From IMG/VR virus record IMGVR_UViG_3300030117_004994, positions 1-38,089 of that record: a stretch of DNA of 38,089 bases, one strand, 5' to 3'. Of the stretch, positions 31,106 to 38,089 are shown one piece after another. A program made the translations under genes and the position numbers. The notes beneath the pieces were generated by a model. That model was not told the DNA's origin and searched no databases. It saw nothing but the letters and a program-made list of their open reading frames with translations. The stretch's first letter is position 1. Every line of letters starts with the position of its first letter. The stretch comes from a virus.

Positions 31106-31525
31106 TGCTAATCACCTTCTTCTCTTTATCTACCTTTATCTGTATTTTCTTCTTCATTGCGTGATTTATAATAAAAAATCTATCTACCCATCTTGCAGGG
31201 TGTTGCGTATAATCTCCCGGATATGCGGGTATATTGGCTTCTTGACAATAAATAAACCTTTGTATATCTCTCTTGTCTTGCTTTCTAATAATACAATTAG
31301 GACAACAAAAGAAATTTAACTGACTAACTATAGAAGAGGCTTCGTCAAAATCGTGCCCATTTAGGTTATGATTTCTAACCTCTTCCAATAGTTTGTCTAT
31401 TATGCTCCAAACGTCTTCTTTATTTTTGAAGACCATTTTTCCATATTTAGCTATGGGAGGATAAGCTTCGTATGGAAAATTATGGTATTTACAACCCTCA
31501 CACTCGTCAGCTAATACAGCTATTT
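31095..31525 (-). CDS. Tail assembly chaperone, -1 frame extension (T-like part) with zinc motif
   Basis: Immediately past the stop of the G-like gene the -1 frame is open back to the TGA in TCTGAG (about 31570) and forward through LADECEGCKYHNFPYEAYP and the ORF whose first ATG is at 31436, to 31095. That ATG has no ribosome site, so expression by a -1 frameshift giving a 237-aa fusion is likely, as in lambda gpG/gpGT. The extension contains CEGC and CCPNC, a plausible zinc-binding pair, and a basic end. It lies right before the tape measure, where the GT extension is expected. Confidence 0.7.
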
Positions 31526-31550
31526 TGAGTCTGAGGGCGTCTCTTCCCCC
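31520..31550 (-). other. Putative programmed -1 frameshift site
   Basis: Two slippery options lie in the only window where the -1 frame is open: GGGGG at 31550-31546 (ATG GGG GAA) and AAAA at 31526-31523 directly followed by the TAG stop (TCA AAA TAG). On the second, Lys-tRNA can move back one base onto AAA while the ribosome waits at the stop, continuing as ATA GCT. Confidence 0.55.
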
Positions 31551-31807
31551 ATAATAATCTCAGATTGCATTAAAGTAAATGCTTCGACTCTTTCATCAAA
31601 AGTTAATTTTTTGATAAATTCGTCAGAAACGTCACCTTCTAGACCTAATCTTAACCATTTAGTTATAGTTGAGTTCATTCTTTTAACCTTAAGAGGGTTT
31701 CCGTCCGCGTCCCATTCATACTCTATCGCATCCAACATTTCATCTCTCTCGTCAATAGAAACATCTTTCAACTTTAATTTTCTACCTGATTTGAGTTTGA
31801 TTTCCAT
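31520..31807 (-). CDS. Tail assembly chaperone (G-like)
   Basis: The 95-aa acidic protein sits between tail tube and tape measure, the standard place. It begins EIKLKSGRKLKLKDVSIDE and has a helical body (WLRLGLEGDVSDEFIKKL) like other short tail chaperones. It ends at TAG just after TCAAAA. Together with its -1 extension it would guide tape-measure folding and tube polymerisation. Confidence 0.8.
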   Translation of the reverse strand: MEIKLKSGRKLKLKDVSIDERDEMLDAIEYEWDADGNPLKVKRMNSTITKWLRLGLEGDVSDEFIKKLTFDERVEAFTLMQSEIIMGEETPSDSK

Positions 31808-31826
31808 TACTATGTTCTCCTATTTG

Positions 31827-32840
31827 TTATACTTCAGGTGGTATTCCTATTATAAAAAAGTCGTCTGTAGAAGTGTTACTTGCAACTGCTTTCATTGATA
31901 AATCTAAAGCCATTGTATCACCTTCAGCAAAAGCAACGTTTGTAAATATACTCTTTGGCATATCAAATCCAAATGAGTTGCTTGCTACATTATCTGTAGA
32001 CGCCATTTTTGTTCTTCCACTATCACCTGTTTGTGTTTGAAATGTGTTAATGAAAGGTTCTGTAATACTATCATACTTGACGTTAAAATCGCAAGTAACA
32101 GAAAATTCAGGTGCCCTTCCTATCATTTCGTGATTACCATTACTATCAATACCTTGGAAATATGCATCATTTTCTAATGTTAGTGAAAATGTGTTAACCA
32201 ACACGTGATTAACTCCTGCAATCATTCTTTTGTCAGAATCACCCCAAGTTGACATAAATATATCATTTGTTCCTATAGCTGTATCAACAGATTCAGAAGT
32301 TAATGATAGACTTACAGGTTTACTTCCTGTTTTGAATGTAGCAGAAAATTTAACTCTACCACCTTCAGCATTAGCATCACCTGTTAAGTTTAAAGATGTT
32401 ACCACACAATCTTTAAATACCATGTCTGAATTATTTACAGGACTTGTAATTACTATTGTGAATAATTTCATATCAGACAAAGTAGGTGTTGAACCTGTAC
32501 CTAAAGCAGTAGGCACATAACCTGCAGTGATATTATATGGCGCAGCACTGTCATCTGTTATGTTTTTAAGCAATAAGTCCATTACTGCGACTTTTGCTGT
32601 TCCTGATACAGAAATCTCTGTTATTTGAGCGTTTTGAGTTTGAAAAAAGTCATCAGCTCTTAAAACTCTTCCACCTGCTCTTACATCCATTACTGCGTTT
32701 GTCCCAAAACTAGGGAATCCTACAGAATCAACATCAACTGCATATAGAGCATTTAATAGTTGAGTTCCGTAAGCTGATTGTCCCCCTATAAGAAATTGAA
32801 ATTCTTTGGGAGAAAAAGCGCTTTGATTTATTGTAGACAT
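31827..32840 (-). CDS. Major tail tube protein
   Basis: The 337-aa product starts behind a near-perfect AAAGGAGG, as expected for an abundant protein. It is beta-rich with short motifs of tail-tube proteins (FLIGGQSAYGTQLLNALYAV at the start; LENDAYFQGIDSNGNHEMIG; FSVTCDFNVKYDS). It lies between the terminator/adaptor genes and the tail chaperone. The N- and C-terminal halves might be two tube-like domains. Identification by position, composition and translation signal. Confidence 0.78.
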   Translation of the reverse strand: MSTINQSAFSPKEFQFLIGGQSAYGTQLLNALYAVDVDSVGFPSFGTNAVMDVRAGGRVLRADDFFQTQNAQITEISVSGTAKVAVMDLLLKNITDDSAAPYNITAGYVPTALGTGSTPTLSDMKLFTIVITSPVNNSDMVFKDCVVTSLNLTGDANAEGGRVKFSATFKTGSKPVSLSLTSESVDTAIGTNDIFMSTWGDSDKRMIAGVNHVLVNTFSLTLENDAYFQGIDSNGNHEMIGRAPEFSVTCDFNVKYDSITEPFINTFQTQTGDSGRTKMASTDNVASNSFGFDMPKSIFTNVAFAEGDTMALDLSMKAVASNTSTDDFFIIGIPPEV

Positions 32841-33067
32841 TATTTTCCTCCTTTAAGGGAGCTTCCCTTATTTTCTATTTTTGTGTTTGTTGTTGTACCT
32901 AATGACACTACATACTGTTCAGCATCTTTTGGTACATTGTTTAATTCAATCGTATCGCCACGATTTAGTTTTTTCCAAGCCTCTAGGTCAATACCGGCGA
33001 ATTTACCATCAACAACATCTGTTCCGGAAATTCTTACAGGCTCATTTTTCAACTTTACTTTCATCAT
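32840..33067 (-). CDS. Small tail-region protein (75 aa)
   Basis: I choose ATG 33067 (behind AACAAGGAGATA) rather than 33127, because the longer form would start inside the preceding gene with no ribosome site. The product has MKVKLKNEPVRISGTDVVDG and GDTIELNNVPKDAEQY, a small beta-like protein. Its stop overlaps the tail-tube start. It may be a head-tail or tail accessory. Confidence 0.6.
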   Translation of the reverse strand: MMKVKLKNEPVRISGTDVVDGKFAGIDLEAWKKLNRGDTIELNNVPKDAEQYVVSLGTTTNTKIENKGSSLKGGK

Positions 33068-33077
33068 TATCTCCTTG

Positions 33078-33515
33078 TTATGATAAATTGCCTTGATGTT
33101 GTCCCTTCCATAAAAAATTGACAACATATTCGTTTTCTTGGTCTAAAGCATTTAGAGTTGTATTCTCTATACGACAATTAAAACATCTCGAACTATCCGC
33201 TAAGCCCATAGTAAGATTGTCGTGTATCAATGCTTCAATTCTAGATAACATTCTCAAAACATAATCAGTTGATGTTTTGTTCACGTTAGGGTCAGCAAAA
33301 AAGTATATCATATTTATTTCGAACTCTCTAATCTCGCCAAGAGTATTGTATTCAATCAATTCATTACCTATTGGCTCTAGTCGTAAATATTGACTACCTT
33401 CTATTTTGTCGTTTCTGCCTATATAAACAGGCAAAGACCCTTTAAATTCTGTTCTAAGTATACCCCTTAATTTATCAAGAATATTCTTAAAGTTGTTAGT
33501 AAAAGTTATAGGCAT
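33078..33515 (-). CDS. Tail terminator / tail completion protein
   Basis: The 145-aa product sits between the adaptor and tail-tube genes. It has the alpha/beta outline of tail terminators: an N-terminal helix (NNFKNILDKLRGILRTEF), a short strand with LPVYIGR, and REFEINMIYFFADPNVNK followed by a helix DYVLRMLSRIEALIHDN. The C-terminus ends in a strand NEYVVNFLWKG. Family inferred from size, order and secondary-structure pattern. Confidence 0.65.
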   Translation of the reverse strand: MPITFTNNFKNILDKLRGILRTEFKGSLPVYIGRNDKIEGSQYLRLEPIGNELIEYNTLGEIREFEINMIYFFADPNVNKTSTDYVLRMLSRIEALIHDNLTMGLADSSRCFNCRIENTTLNALDQENEYVVNFLWKGQHQGNLS

Positions 33516-34483
33516 TAGTAGTATAACCTCCCGTGTTTCCTAGTTCTAGTCATTTTAATAGACTTTCCACTAGAAGCATCTACTTCTTCATAAACACCAA
33601 AAACTTCTAATTCCCACTCATCATCTAAAACAGCTACTGCACTATCATCAGCCCCTGCAAACCTAATTTCTAAACCTCCAACCATTAATTGGTAGTCTCC
33701 TGTTATTACCTCATCGGTTACAACTTTGTTATTTTTTAGTTTTTCAGAATCTTTAACCCAAACTGAGTATGTTGCAGCTCCTAAAGCTCCGGCATTAGTT
33801 ATTTTAATTTTAACTAAGTCATAGCTTCCTGTCCATTCCCCTCTAGTGTCTACAGGTCTAATTTTACCTGCAGTATCATAAGTTACGTCTCTAATTACAC
33901 CTTGTGAAGAGTCTCTAGTAACTTGCCAACTTAAAGCGGCTTTACCTTGATTTATGTTATTTATGTTTAACATAGCCTCTTCCATTAATGCATTAGCAAG
34001 TTCACTATTAGGGTCTTGTGTTTTAATCATAAAATTAGCAGCAATAAGTGCTGTTGTTCTAATAATTAAATAGTCGTAGTTACCATTCTTGTCTTTCCAA
34101 GCTTCTTTTGGCATATTAGGGTCTAACATACTATCTAAGTATCTACTTGCATCAGTTCTAAACTGTGTAACCATAGCAGTAAATTCTTCACCTGCCTCCA
34201 TTAATTTGTCAAGAGGATTAGTAGCAGAATAATAATATAGCACATCTTCAGCAGAATTATAAAACCATTCACCTTCAACATTTAAATCAGTATGTGCAGA
34301 TTGAGCAGGCCCTAAGTCTTCGCCATTAGCAAATAATTGACTTACTAAACCACTATTATGTGCTGCATACTTATTGCTTGTAACTTCTGTCCAACCATAA
34401 ATTGCTTTTTTAGTATCAAAACTATCAATTTGTGGAAATACTCTTTTTAATTCCTTGTGTGTACAATATATTGGTGCTGCCAT
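33515..34483 (-). CDS. Head-tail adaptor / connector protein
   Basis: The 322-aa product begins with a helical connector-like region (CTHKELKRVFPQIDSF, later FRTDASRYLDSMLD and the helix LIIRTTALIAANFMIK, about residues 110-160). It ends in a beta-rich domain (YSVWVKDSEKLKNN and YQLMVGGLEIRFAG). It overlaps the basic protein gene upstream by one base and the terminator downstream. The order adaptor-terminator-tube supports the assignment. It is longer than usual, suggesting a fused C-terminal decoration domain. Confidence 0.65.
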   Translation of the reverse strand: MAAPIYCTHKELKRVFPQIDSFDTKKAIYGWTEVTSNKYAAHNSGLVSQLFANGEDLGPAQSAHTDLNVEGEWFYNSAEDVLYYYSATNPLDKLMEAGEEFTAMVTQFRTDASRYLDSMLDPNMPKEAWKDKNGNYDYLIIRTTALIAANFMIKTQDPNSELANALMEEAMLNINNINQGKAALSWQVTRDSSQGVIRDVTYDTAGKIRPVDTRGEWTGSYDLVKIKITNAGALGAATYSVWVKDSEKLKNNKVVTDEVITGDYQLMVGGLEIRFAGADDSAVAVLDDEWELEVFGVYEEVDASSGKSIKMTRTRKHGRLYY

Positions 34484-34728
34484 TACTTACCTCTCATCTT
34501 TCTTCTAACAGACTTAGAGTATCTAGCTCTTGTCTTACCTGCTTTAGTAGCTCTACGTTTTTTTCTATTTTCATATGCTTTTTGTGAAGGTGTAAGACTG
34601 TCTCTAACAGACTTAGGAAGATACCTACCACGTTTAGATTTAGGCTTCTTTTTGTCTTTAGGGTTTACGTAGCCCCATTTTTGAGAAGTCCACTTCTTTA
34701 AAGATTTCTGTGATTTTTTTAAAGCCAT
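34483..34728 (-). CDS. Small basic virion-operon protein (81 aa)
   Basis: Very Lys/Arg-rich with a repeated style: KSLKKWTSQKWGYVNPKDKK, then KSKRGRYLPKSVRDSL and ARYSKSVRRKMRGK. Similar KWTxQxWGY ... SKRGRYLP proteins occur in many phages; I recall the pattern but no function. It overlaps the adjacent genes by one base on each side. Likely a DNA-binding or capsid-internal protein. Confidence 0.7.
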   Translation of the reverse strand: MALKKSQKSLKKWTSQKWGYVNPKDKKKPKSKRGRYLPKSVRDSLTPSQKAYENRKKRRATKAGKTRARYSKSVRRKMRGK

Positions 34729-34916
34729 TATCTATATCCTCCACCCGCTTTTTTGTAAGCACGAGCAAGCATTTGCGCCTTACGAGCACTCCATACACCA
34801 CGAGGCCCGCCTTTACTTCCTGCTTTAATTCTGTAAAATAATCTTTTACGTAAAGTAGGTTTAGTATAATTGCCTGCTTTGTTTACTGTACTTTTTCTAC
34901 GTTTTTTTCTAGGCAT
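34728..34916 (-). CDS. Small basic virion-operon protein (62 aa)
   Basis: Lys/Arg/Gly-rich, with GNYTKPTLRKRLFYRIKAGS followed by GGPRGVWSARKAQMLARAYK and an end AGGGYR. This motif set recurs in phage proteins from environmental genomes (recollection). It is one of four such genes in tandem. No enzymatic feature. Confidence 0.7.
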   Translation of the reverse strand: MPRKKRRKSTVNKAGNYTKPTLRKRLFYRIKAGSKGGPRGVWSARKAQMLARAYKKAGGGYR

Positions 34917-34919
34917 TTT

Positions 34920-35177
34920 TTACCACATCTTACAAGACCAATACCTTGCAGTTGTTCTATCTTTAGCTGTGGCGCATCTATGTCTAGCTCTGAACGACTT
35001 TCTTCTGCCCGGTTGGTTCTTTTTAATTTTCATATTAGGGTCACCAAAAGCAACTCTTTTTACTTTACTGCCCGATTTAACAAAGACTTCAAACTTTTTT
35101 CTTCCATAACCGGGACGACCTTTTGTTATTCTTCTAGGTTTTCCAAGTCTAACTGACCTTCCTCTATATTTAGCCAT
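34920..35177 (-). CDS. Small basic virion-operon protein (85 aa)
   Basis: It contains the recognisable signature FGDPNMKIKKNQPGRRKSF (about residues 44-62) and RARHRC ... TTARYWSCKMW at the end, widespread in environmental phages though without a known function to me. Two Cys and a His could bind a metal. It is one of four consecutive highly basic genes. Confidence 0.75.
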   Translation of the reverse strand: MAKYRGRSVRLGKPRRITKGRPGYGRKKFEVFVKSGSKVKRVAFGDPNMKIKKNQPGRRKSFRARHRCATAKDRTTARYWSCKMW

Positions 35178-35178
35178 T

Positions 35179-35253
35179 TCACTTCTTCTTTCTACGTTTA
35201 GTCTTCTTCATTTTTTTCTTTTTGTTTTTGTTCTTATACATATATGCCGGCAT
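35179..35253 (-). CDS. 24-aa Lys/Arg peptide
   Basis: ATG 35253 opens MPAYMYKNKNKKKKMKKTKR and ends RRKKK before TGA 35181-35179. It is preceded by AAGGAGACGAA and runs into the next gene (TGAAATGG). Composition is more than 60 percent Lys/Arg. The good ribosome site supports translation. Confidence 0.55.
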   Translation of the reverse strand: MPAYMYKNKNKKKKMKKTKRRKKK

Positions 35254-35262
35254 TTCGTCTCC

Positions 35263-36864
35263 TTATTTTATCCCTATCACTTCTATACTAGTTGTTATTT
35301 TTGTATTTAAACTTCTTGCTTGTATTTGTTTAATACAATTAGCCCTGTTATTACTTTCATTAATTTCGTTACCACCACTATGAGCAGAACCGTAATTAAC
35401 TGTAACTACAAACTGAGCGTTAGCAGGCCCTGTAAAATCAACAGCCCCTGTTTCATAATTTATAGTCCCAACTGTTTGTTGATTCATTATTAATTGACCA
35501 TTACCATTGTCATACATAAAGTTATCAACATTAGGCATAGTAGCATAACTTTTATCATCATACAATAAATCATCAGGTAACCTTGTGGCTACAGCCCCTC
35601 TAATATTAGCAGGGAATCTACCTATTGTATTAGTTCCATCAAAAAACTCGTCTGTACCTGCTGTACCTGACGTTCCTGCTGTAATAGCTATAGTGCTAGC
35701 TTTTAGCCTAGCGTGATACCTAAATACTACGTCACCATTTTCAATAGAAACTGTAACTTTTTTGCTATACATATTTTTTGACGCATTGTAAAAGTTAGCG
35801 TCTAATTGGCCTTGTATTTTTTCTAAAACACCATTAGCTCCACCAAAGTTAAGGTTTGTAGCGTCTGTAGCAAAACTTATCTCATCGGCAGTTCCACCAT
35901 CTAATGCAACTTTAAAATAGTATGTAGTAGACGCTGAAAGCCCTGTGTGAGTATTAGAGCTAATATCACTAAGTCCTAAACTTTGTGTTGGTTGTGTATA
36001 AAATTTAATAGCAACACTGCCCGGAGTTATTCCATCAGCTACATTGTCTGCTCTTCTACCATAACCAAAAAAGTTTGTACATTTAAACTTTCCGTTTTTG
36101 CCTGTTTGTGTTTTACTAAATGTATCATAATCAAAATATTGATTAAATATAGGATAATAAACTCTTGCTCCACTTACAGCTCCATTAGTAGCATTTGTTT
36201 GAGAATCGCCATCTGCTATAGATGTTCCAAATAAACCTCTTTCAACAGTTAGGTTTGCTCCATCAATAGCAGTTACACGCATACACTCAATTCTAGTTGC
36301 GGTTGTATCATCGATTCCTATTTGAATTATATCTCCAACTTTAAAATAGTCTGAATCACTTACATCAAAATCTGTAAGAGTATCTTCTACTTTTTCTCCC
36401 AATGTAGCATTTGAGTAGACAACCATTGAGCTATCACCTCTTAATTGATTGTTTGCCACTGTTCCATACCCTGCCGCTGAATTACTTACGCTATAACCTA
36501 ACATTCTTAGATTAGGCATAACCATAAAATCTCCGGGTGTTATAATGTGGCTTGTTTGCTCATCTGAAGCGTGCGTATCAGGCGTTCCTGCAGTCCACTT
36601 ATCTAATAAAAACATAATTTCTGCAGCAGCATTACCTGTATTTCTAATAATAAGCATTTTTGCGTCATTTAAAGATGTTCTTGTTTTTCCTACACCAAGA
36701 GCTCCTGCCGCGTCTTTTTCTGAGTCAATTAAAATTGTATAAGCATCTTGCCCGTCTATATCTTGCCTTACTGTTATTGTTTCTGTATAATTACCAAGCT
36801 TAGAAGAAGTTATCTTGTCCCCTTTACTTGTATCTAATGTTAAGTTTGCTGTATAATTCGCCAT
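35263..36864 (-). CDS. Virion structural protein, beta-rich (533 aa)
   Basis: A large Thr/Ser/Gly/Asp-rich, beta-strand protein without hydrophobic segments. The N-terminal block (SKLGNYTETITVRQDIDGQD and later MVMPNLRMLGYSV) and the middle part (LTVERGLFGTSIADGDSQ) look like tail or baseplate sleeve repeats. It is next to another structural gene of similar composition and to the tail fibre through the circular junction. Exact role not recognised. Confidence 0.6.
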   Translation of the reverse strand: MANYTANLTLDTSKGDKITSSKLGNYTETITVRQDIDGQDAYTILIDSEKDAAGALGVGKTRTSLNDAKMLIIRNTGNAAAEIMFLLDKWTAGTPDTHASDEQTSHIITPGDFMVMPNLRMLGYSVSNSAAGYGTVANNQLRGDSSMVVYSNATLGEKVEDTLTDFDVSDSDYFKVGDIIQIGIDDTTATRIECMRVTAIDGANLTVERGLFGTSIADGDSQTNATNGAVSGARVYYPIFNQYFDYDTFSKTQTGKNGKFKCTNFFGYGRRADNVADGITPGSVAIKFYTQPTQSLGLSDISSNTHTGLSASTTYYFKVALDGGTADEISFATDATNLNFGGANGVLEKIQGQLDANFYNASKNMYSKKVTVSIENGDVVFRYHARLKASTIAITAGTSGTAGTDEFFDGTNTIGRFPANIRGAVATRLPDDLLYDDKSYATMPNVDNFMYDNGNGQLIMNQQTVGTINYETGAVDFTGPANAQFVVTVNYGSAHSGGNEINESNNRANCIKQIQARSLNTKITTSIEVIGIK

Positions 36865-36872
36865 TTCTTCTC

Positions 36873-37655
36873 CTATGCTATATGGTATTTGACTAATACC
36901 TTAATATTAATATCGTCTGTATTTGTTTCATTTTCTACAAAACAAGCAATAACTTTATTACTTGTTACACTTGAACTTTGTATTGTGCAATCTATTGTTT
37001 TAACTACACTTCTATTAACTGATGTTGCTTGTCCATCTGCTAATACTGTTCCATTTGATAAATTTCCATCATTTGATGTTCCATCATTAACCATATCATA
37101 ACTCATTAAGTGAACATTGCACACTGTATCAGTTACTGTATCAGTTGAAATTAAAACTTTTACTGCATCTATGGTCATATTGAACATAGCAGGAAATAAA
37201 AAGTTAGTAGTATAATCAGTATCACTTGTTTTATCTACTGAAGTATCAGGGTTTGTTCCTGTACCATTTGCTACTTCAGGATAATGTCCTGCAAATTCCG
37301 ATACTCCTTGTGGAACAAACATGTGTGTACCTGCCGATGTAGGTACTAATCTAAAAGCGTCAAATTGAAATAACTGTGTAGTAGCACTTACTTGTGATGT
37401 TCCTACTTTGACTAAATCGTTTGAAGTATCTACTGTAAATATATTGTTACCTGCTGATTTTTTAACTGCAAACCCTTCATTATTATCACTATTAGGTTTT
37501 ACTCTAAATTTATTAGCACTAACATCTAAACAAGTTGCAGACCCTTCACCATCTTCAATAATTGATGGAGTAGTAGTAACACCATTTGTTTCATCTGCTA
37601 CTTTTAATAAACTTTTATATGTATTTGCTAAACTTTTACCTGCTAAACTTCCCAT
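36873..37655 (-). CDS. Virion structural protein (260 aa)
   Basis: Thr/Val/Asn/Asp-rich product with GSLAGKSLANTYKSLLKVAD at the start, a central FDAFRLVPTSAGTHMFVPQG segment and a beta-like C-terminus ending VLVKYHIA. The start overlaps the stop of the small coiled-coil gene (TAATG). It stands between tail fibre and the 533-aa protein, so it is probably a tail or decoration protein. Confidence 0.6.
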   Translation of the reverse strand: MGSLAGKSLANTYKSLLKVADETNGVTTTPSIIEDGEGSATCLDVSANKFRVKPNSDNNEGFAVKKSAGNNIFTVDTSNDLVKVGTSQVSATTQLFQFDAFRLVPTSAGTHMFVPQGVSEFAGHYPEVANGTGTNPDTSVDKTSDTDYTTNFLFPAMFNMTIDAVKVLISTDTVTDTVCNVHLMSYDMVNDGTSNDGNLSNGTVLADGQATSVNRSVVKTIDCTIQSSSVTSNKVIACFVENETNTDDINIKVLVKYHIA

Positions 37656-37798
37656 TATTTATCCTTTTTTTCTTTTGGCTTTTCATTTTCAGCAATCAAT
37701 GATTGTACCATTTCCATAGCACCTAATGTTTTTAGTAGTGCAACTTCTAGTTGGTCTTTTTGTTTAGTTAATTGTTCTAGTTTTTCTTTGAGTTCCAT
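37655..37798 (-). CDS. Small coiled-coil protein (47 aa)
   Basis: ATG 37798 behind TAGGAGAATAA opens a 47-codon frame with a clear heptad pattern (LKEKLEQLTKQKDQLEVALL) and a Lys-rich end. Its stop overlaps the next start. It follows the tail-fibre stop by 8 nt, so an accessory or chaperone role for the fibre is conceivable. Confidence 0.7.
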   Translation of the reverse strand: MELKEKLEQLTKQKDQLEVALLKTLGAMEMVQSLIAENEKPKEKKDK

Positions 37799-37806
37799 TT
37801 ATTCTC

Positions 37807-38089
37807 CTATTTATCTAATGCAAACCAAGAAGTGCCATTACAATATAATGCCATTCCACCTCTTGTAGAAAGTTGAACATCACTACCACCACTTAAAAAT
37901 ATATCTTGATTACCTGTTCCTTCGTTATGTTCAATAATTATTCTTCCAAATCCTGAATCTACTTTTAATATATATAAAATTTGTCCTTGTACACCACCTG
38001 TTAATCCTCCAAGTCTATCAGTACCACTTGGTGTACATTCTACTACTGTACAACCTGATACATCTAAATCATCTGACGAATCAGTTAAT
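37807..38089 (-). CDS. Tail fibre, C-terminal part (continues from the left edge)
   Basis: From 38088 the frame that joins the left-edge fibre ORF is open for 93 codons and stops at TAG 37809-37807. It includes GGLTGGVQGQILYILKVDSG and ends RGGMALYCNGTSWFALDK, typical of fibre tips. The codon that spans the junction is AAA. That the frame holds across the edges is the best evidence that the window is a closed circle. Confidence 0.75.
   Translation of the reverse strand, partial: LTDSSDDLDVSGCTVVECTPSGTDRLGGLTGGVQGQILYILKVDSGFGRIIIEHNEGTGNQDIFLSGGSDVQLSTRGGMALYCNGTSWFALDK

Noticed and set aside
1-38089. Integrase, transposase, tRNA or DNA polymerase genes
   Set aside because: Looked for and not found among the frames; absence is by inspection only.

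Overview
The window reads as the complete genome of an uncultured, AT-rich tailed phage with a long, probably siphovirus-type tail. It carries terminase, portal, capsid, tail-tube, tape-measure and lysis genes, and I found no ribosomal, housekeeping or tRNA gene. The tail-fibre gene that runs off the left edge (791 down to 1) continues in frame, with no stop, at the right edge (38089 down to 37807). The 38,089 bases are therefore probably a closed, circularly permuted genome cut inside one gene. I see no integrase, so a lytic life style is likely. The host cannot be named from sequence; the small basic proteins recall phages from aquatic metagenomes (recollection, not a search).

Layout. (1) Minus strand from 4198 leftward and through the junction: scaffold, major capsid protein, a small ORF, T4-type endolysin, metallophosphoesterase, two small proteins including a holin candidate, tail fibre, then (37.8 down to 22.0 kb) virion proteins, four small very basic proteins, head-tail adaptor, tail terminator, tail tube, tail-assembly chaperone with a likely -1 frameshift, tape measure, a 1389-aa tail hub with a dockerin-like calcium loop, and a distal tail protein. 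(2) Plus strand 4.29-8.68 kb: TerL, portal, small ORFs, gpG-like and MuF-like head proteins, an MscS-like membrane protein; the probable TerS gene converges on them from the minus strand. (3) 9.3-10.1 kb: a gene-free control region with repeats, divergent promoters and a candidate structured leader RNA. (4) Plus strand 10.0-15.7 kb: the remarkable part. Seven hammerhead self-cleaving ribozymes separate successive genes, each ribozyme's cut site lying 36-59 nt before a start codon. (5) 15.7-17.4 kb: strong hairpins, a second candidate structured RNA, an AIG2-like gene and an AT-rich repeat region. (6) Plus strand 17.4-22.0 kb: a compact recombination/replication operon (DUF1071-type annealing protein, Cro-like HTH, SSB-like protein with a DEDIPF tail, helicase-loader-like protein, resolvase-like, HNH and PD-(D/E)XK nucleases, NinB-like protein) that ends tail-to-tail with the tail operon.

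How the unusual region may work. One transcript from the promoter near 9640 would cut itself at seven places into a structured 5' RNA and seven short mRNAs. Each mRNA would have the same 5'-OH UUGRAC leader and (except the last) a ribozyme hairpin at its 3' end. The genes expressed this way include a COOH-NH2 amidoligase and a class II glutamine amidotransferase, and an AIG2-like gamma-glutamylcyclotransferase follows 1.2 kb later. That trio is known as a peptide or protein amide-ligation module. The ribozyme identification rests on a complete catalytic core and compensatory base changes; the consequences for expression are inference.
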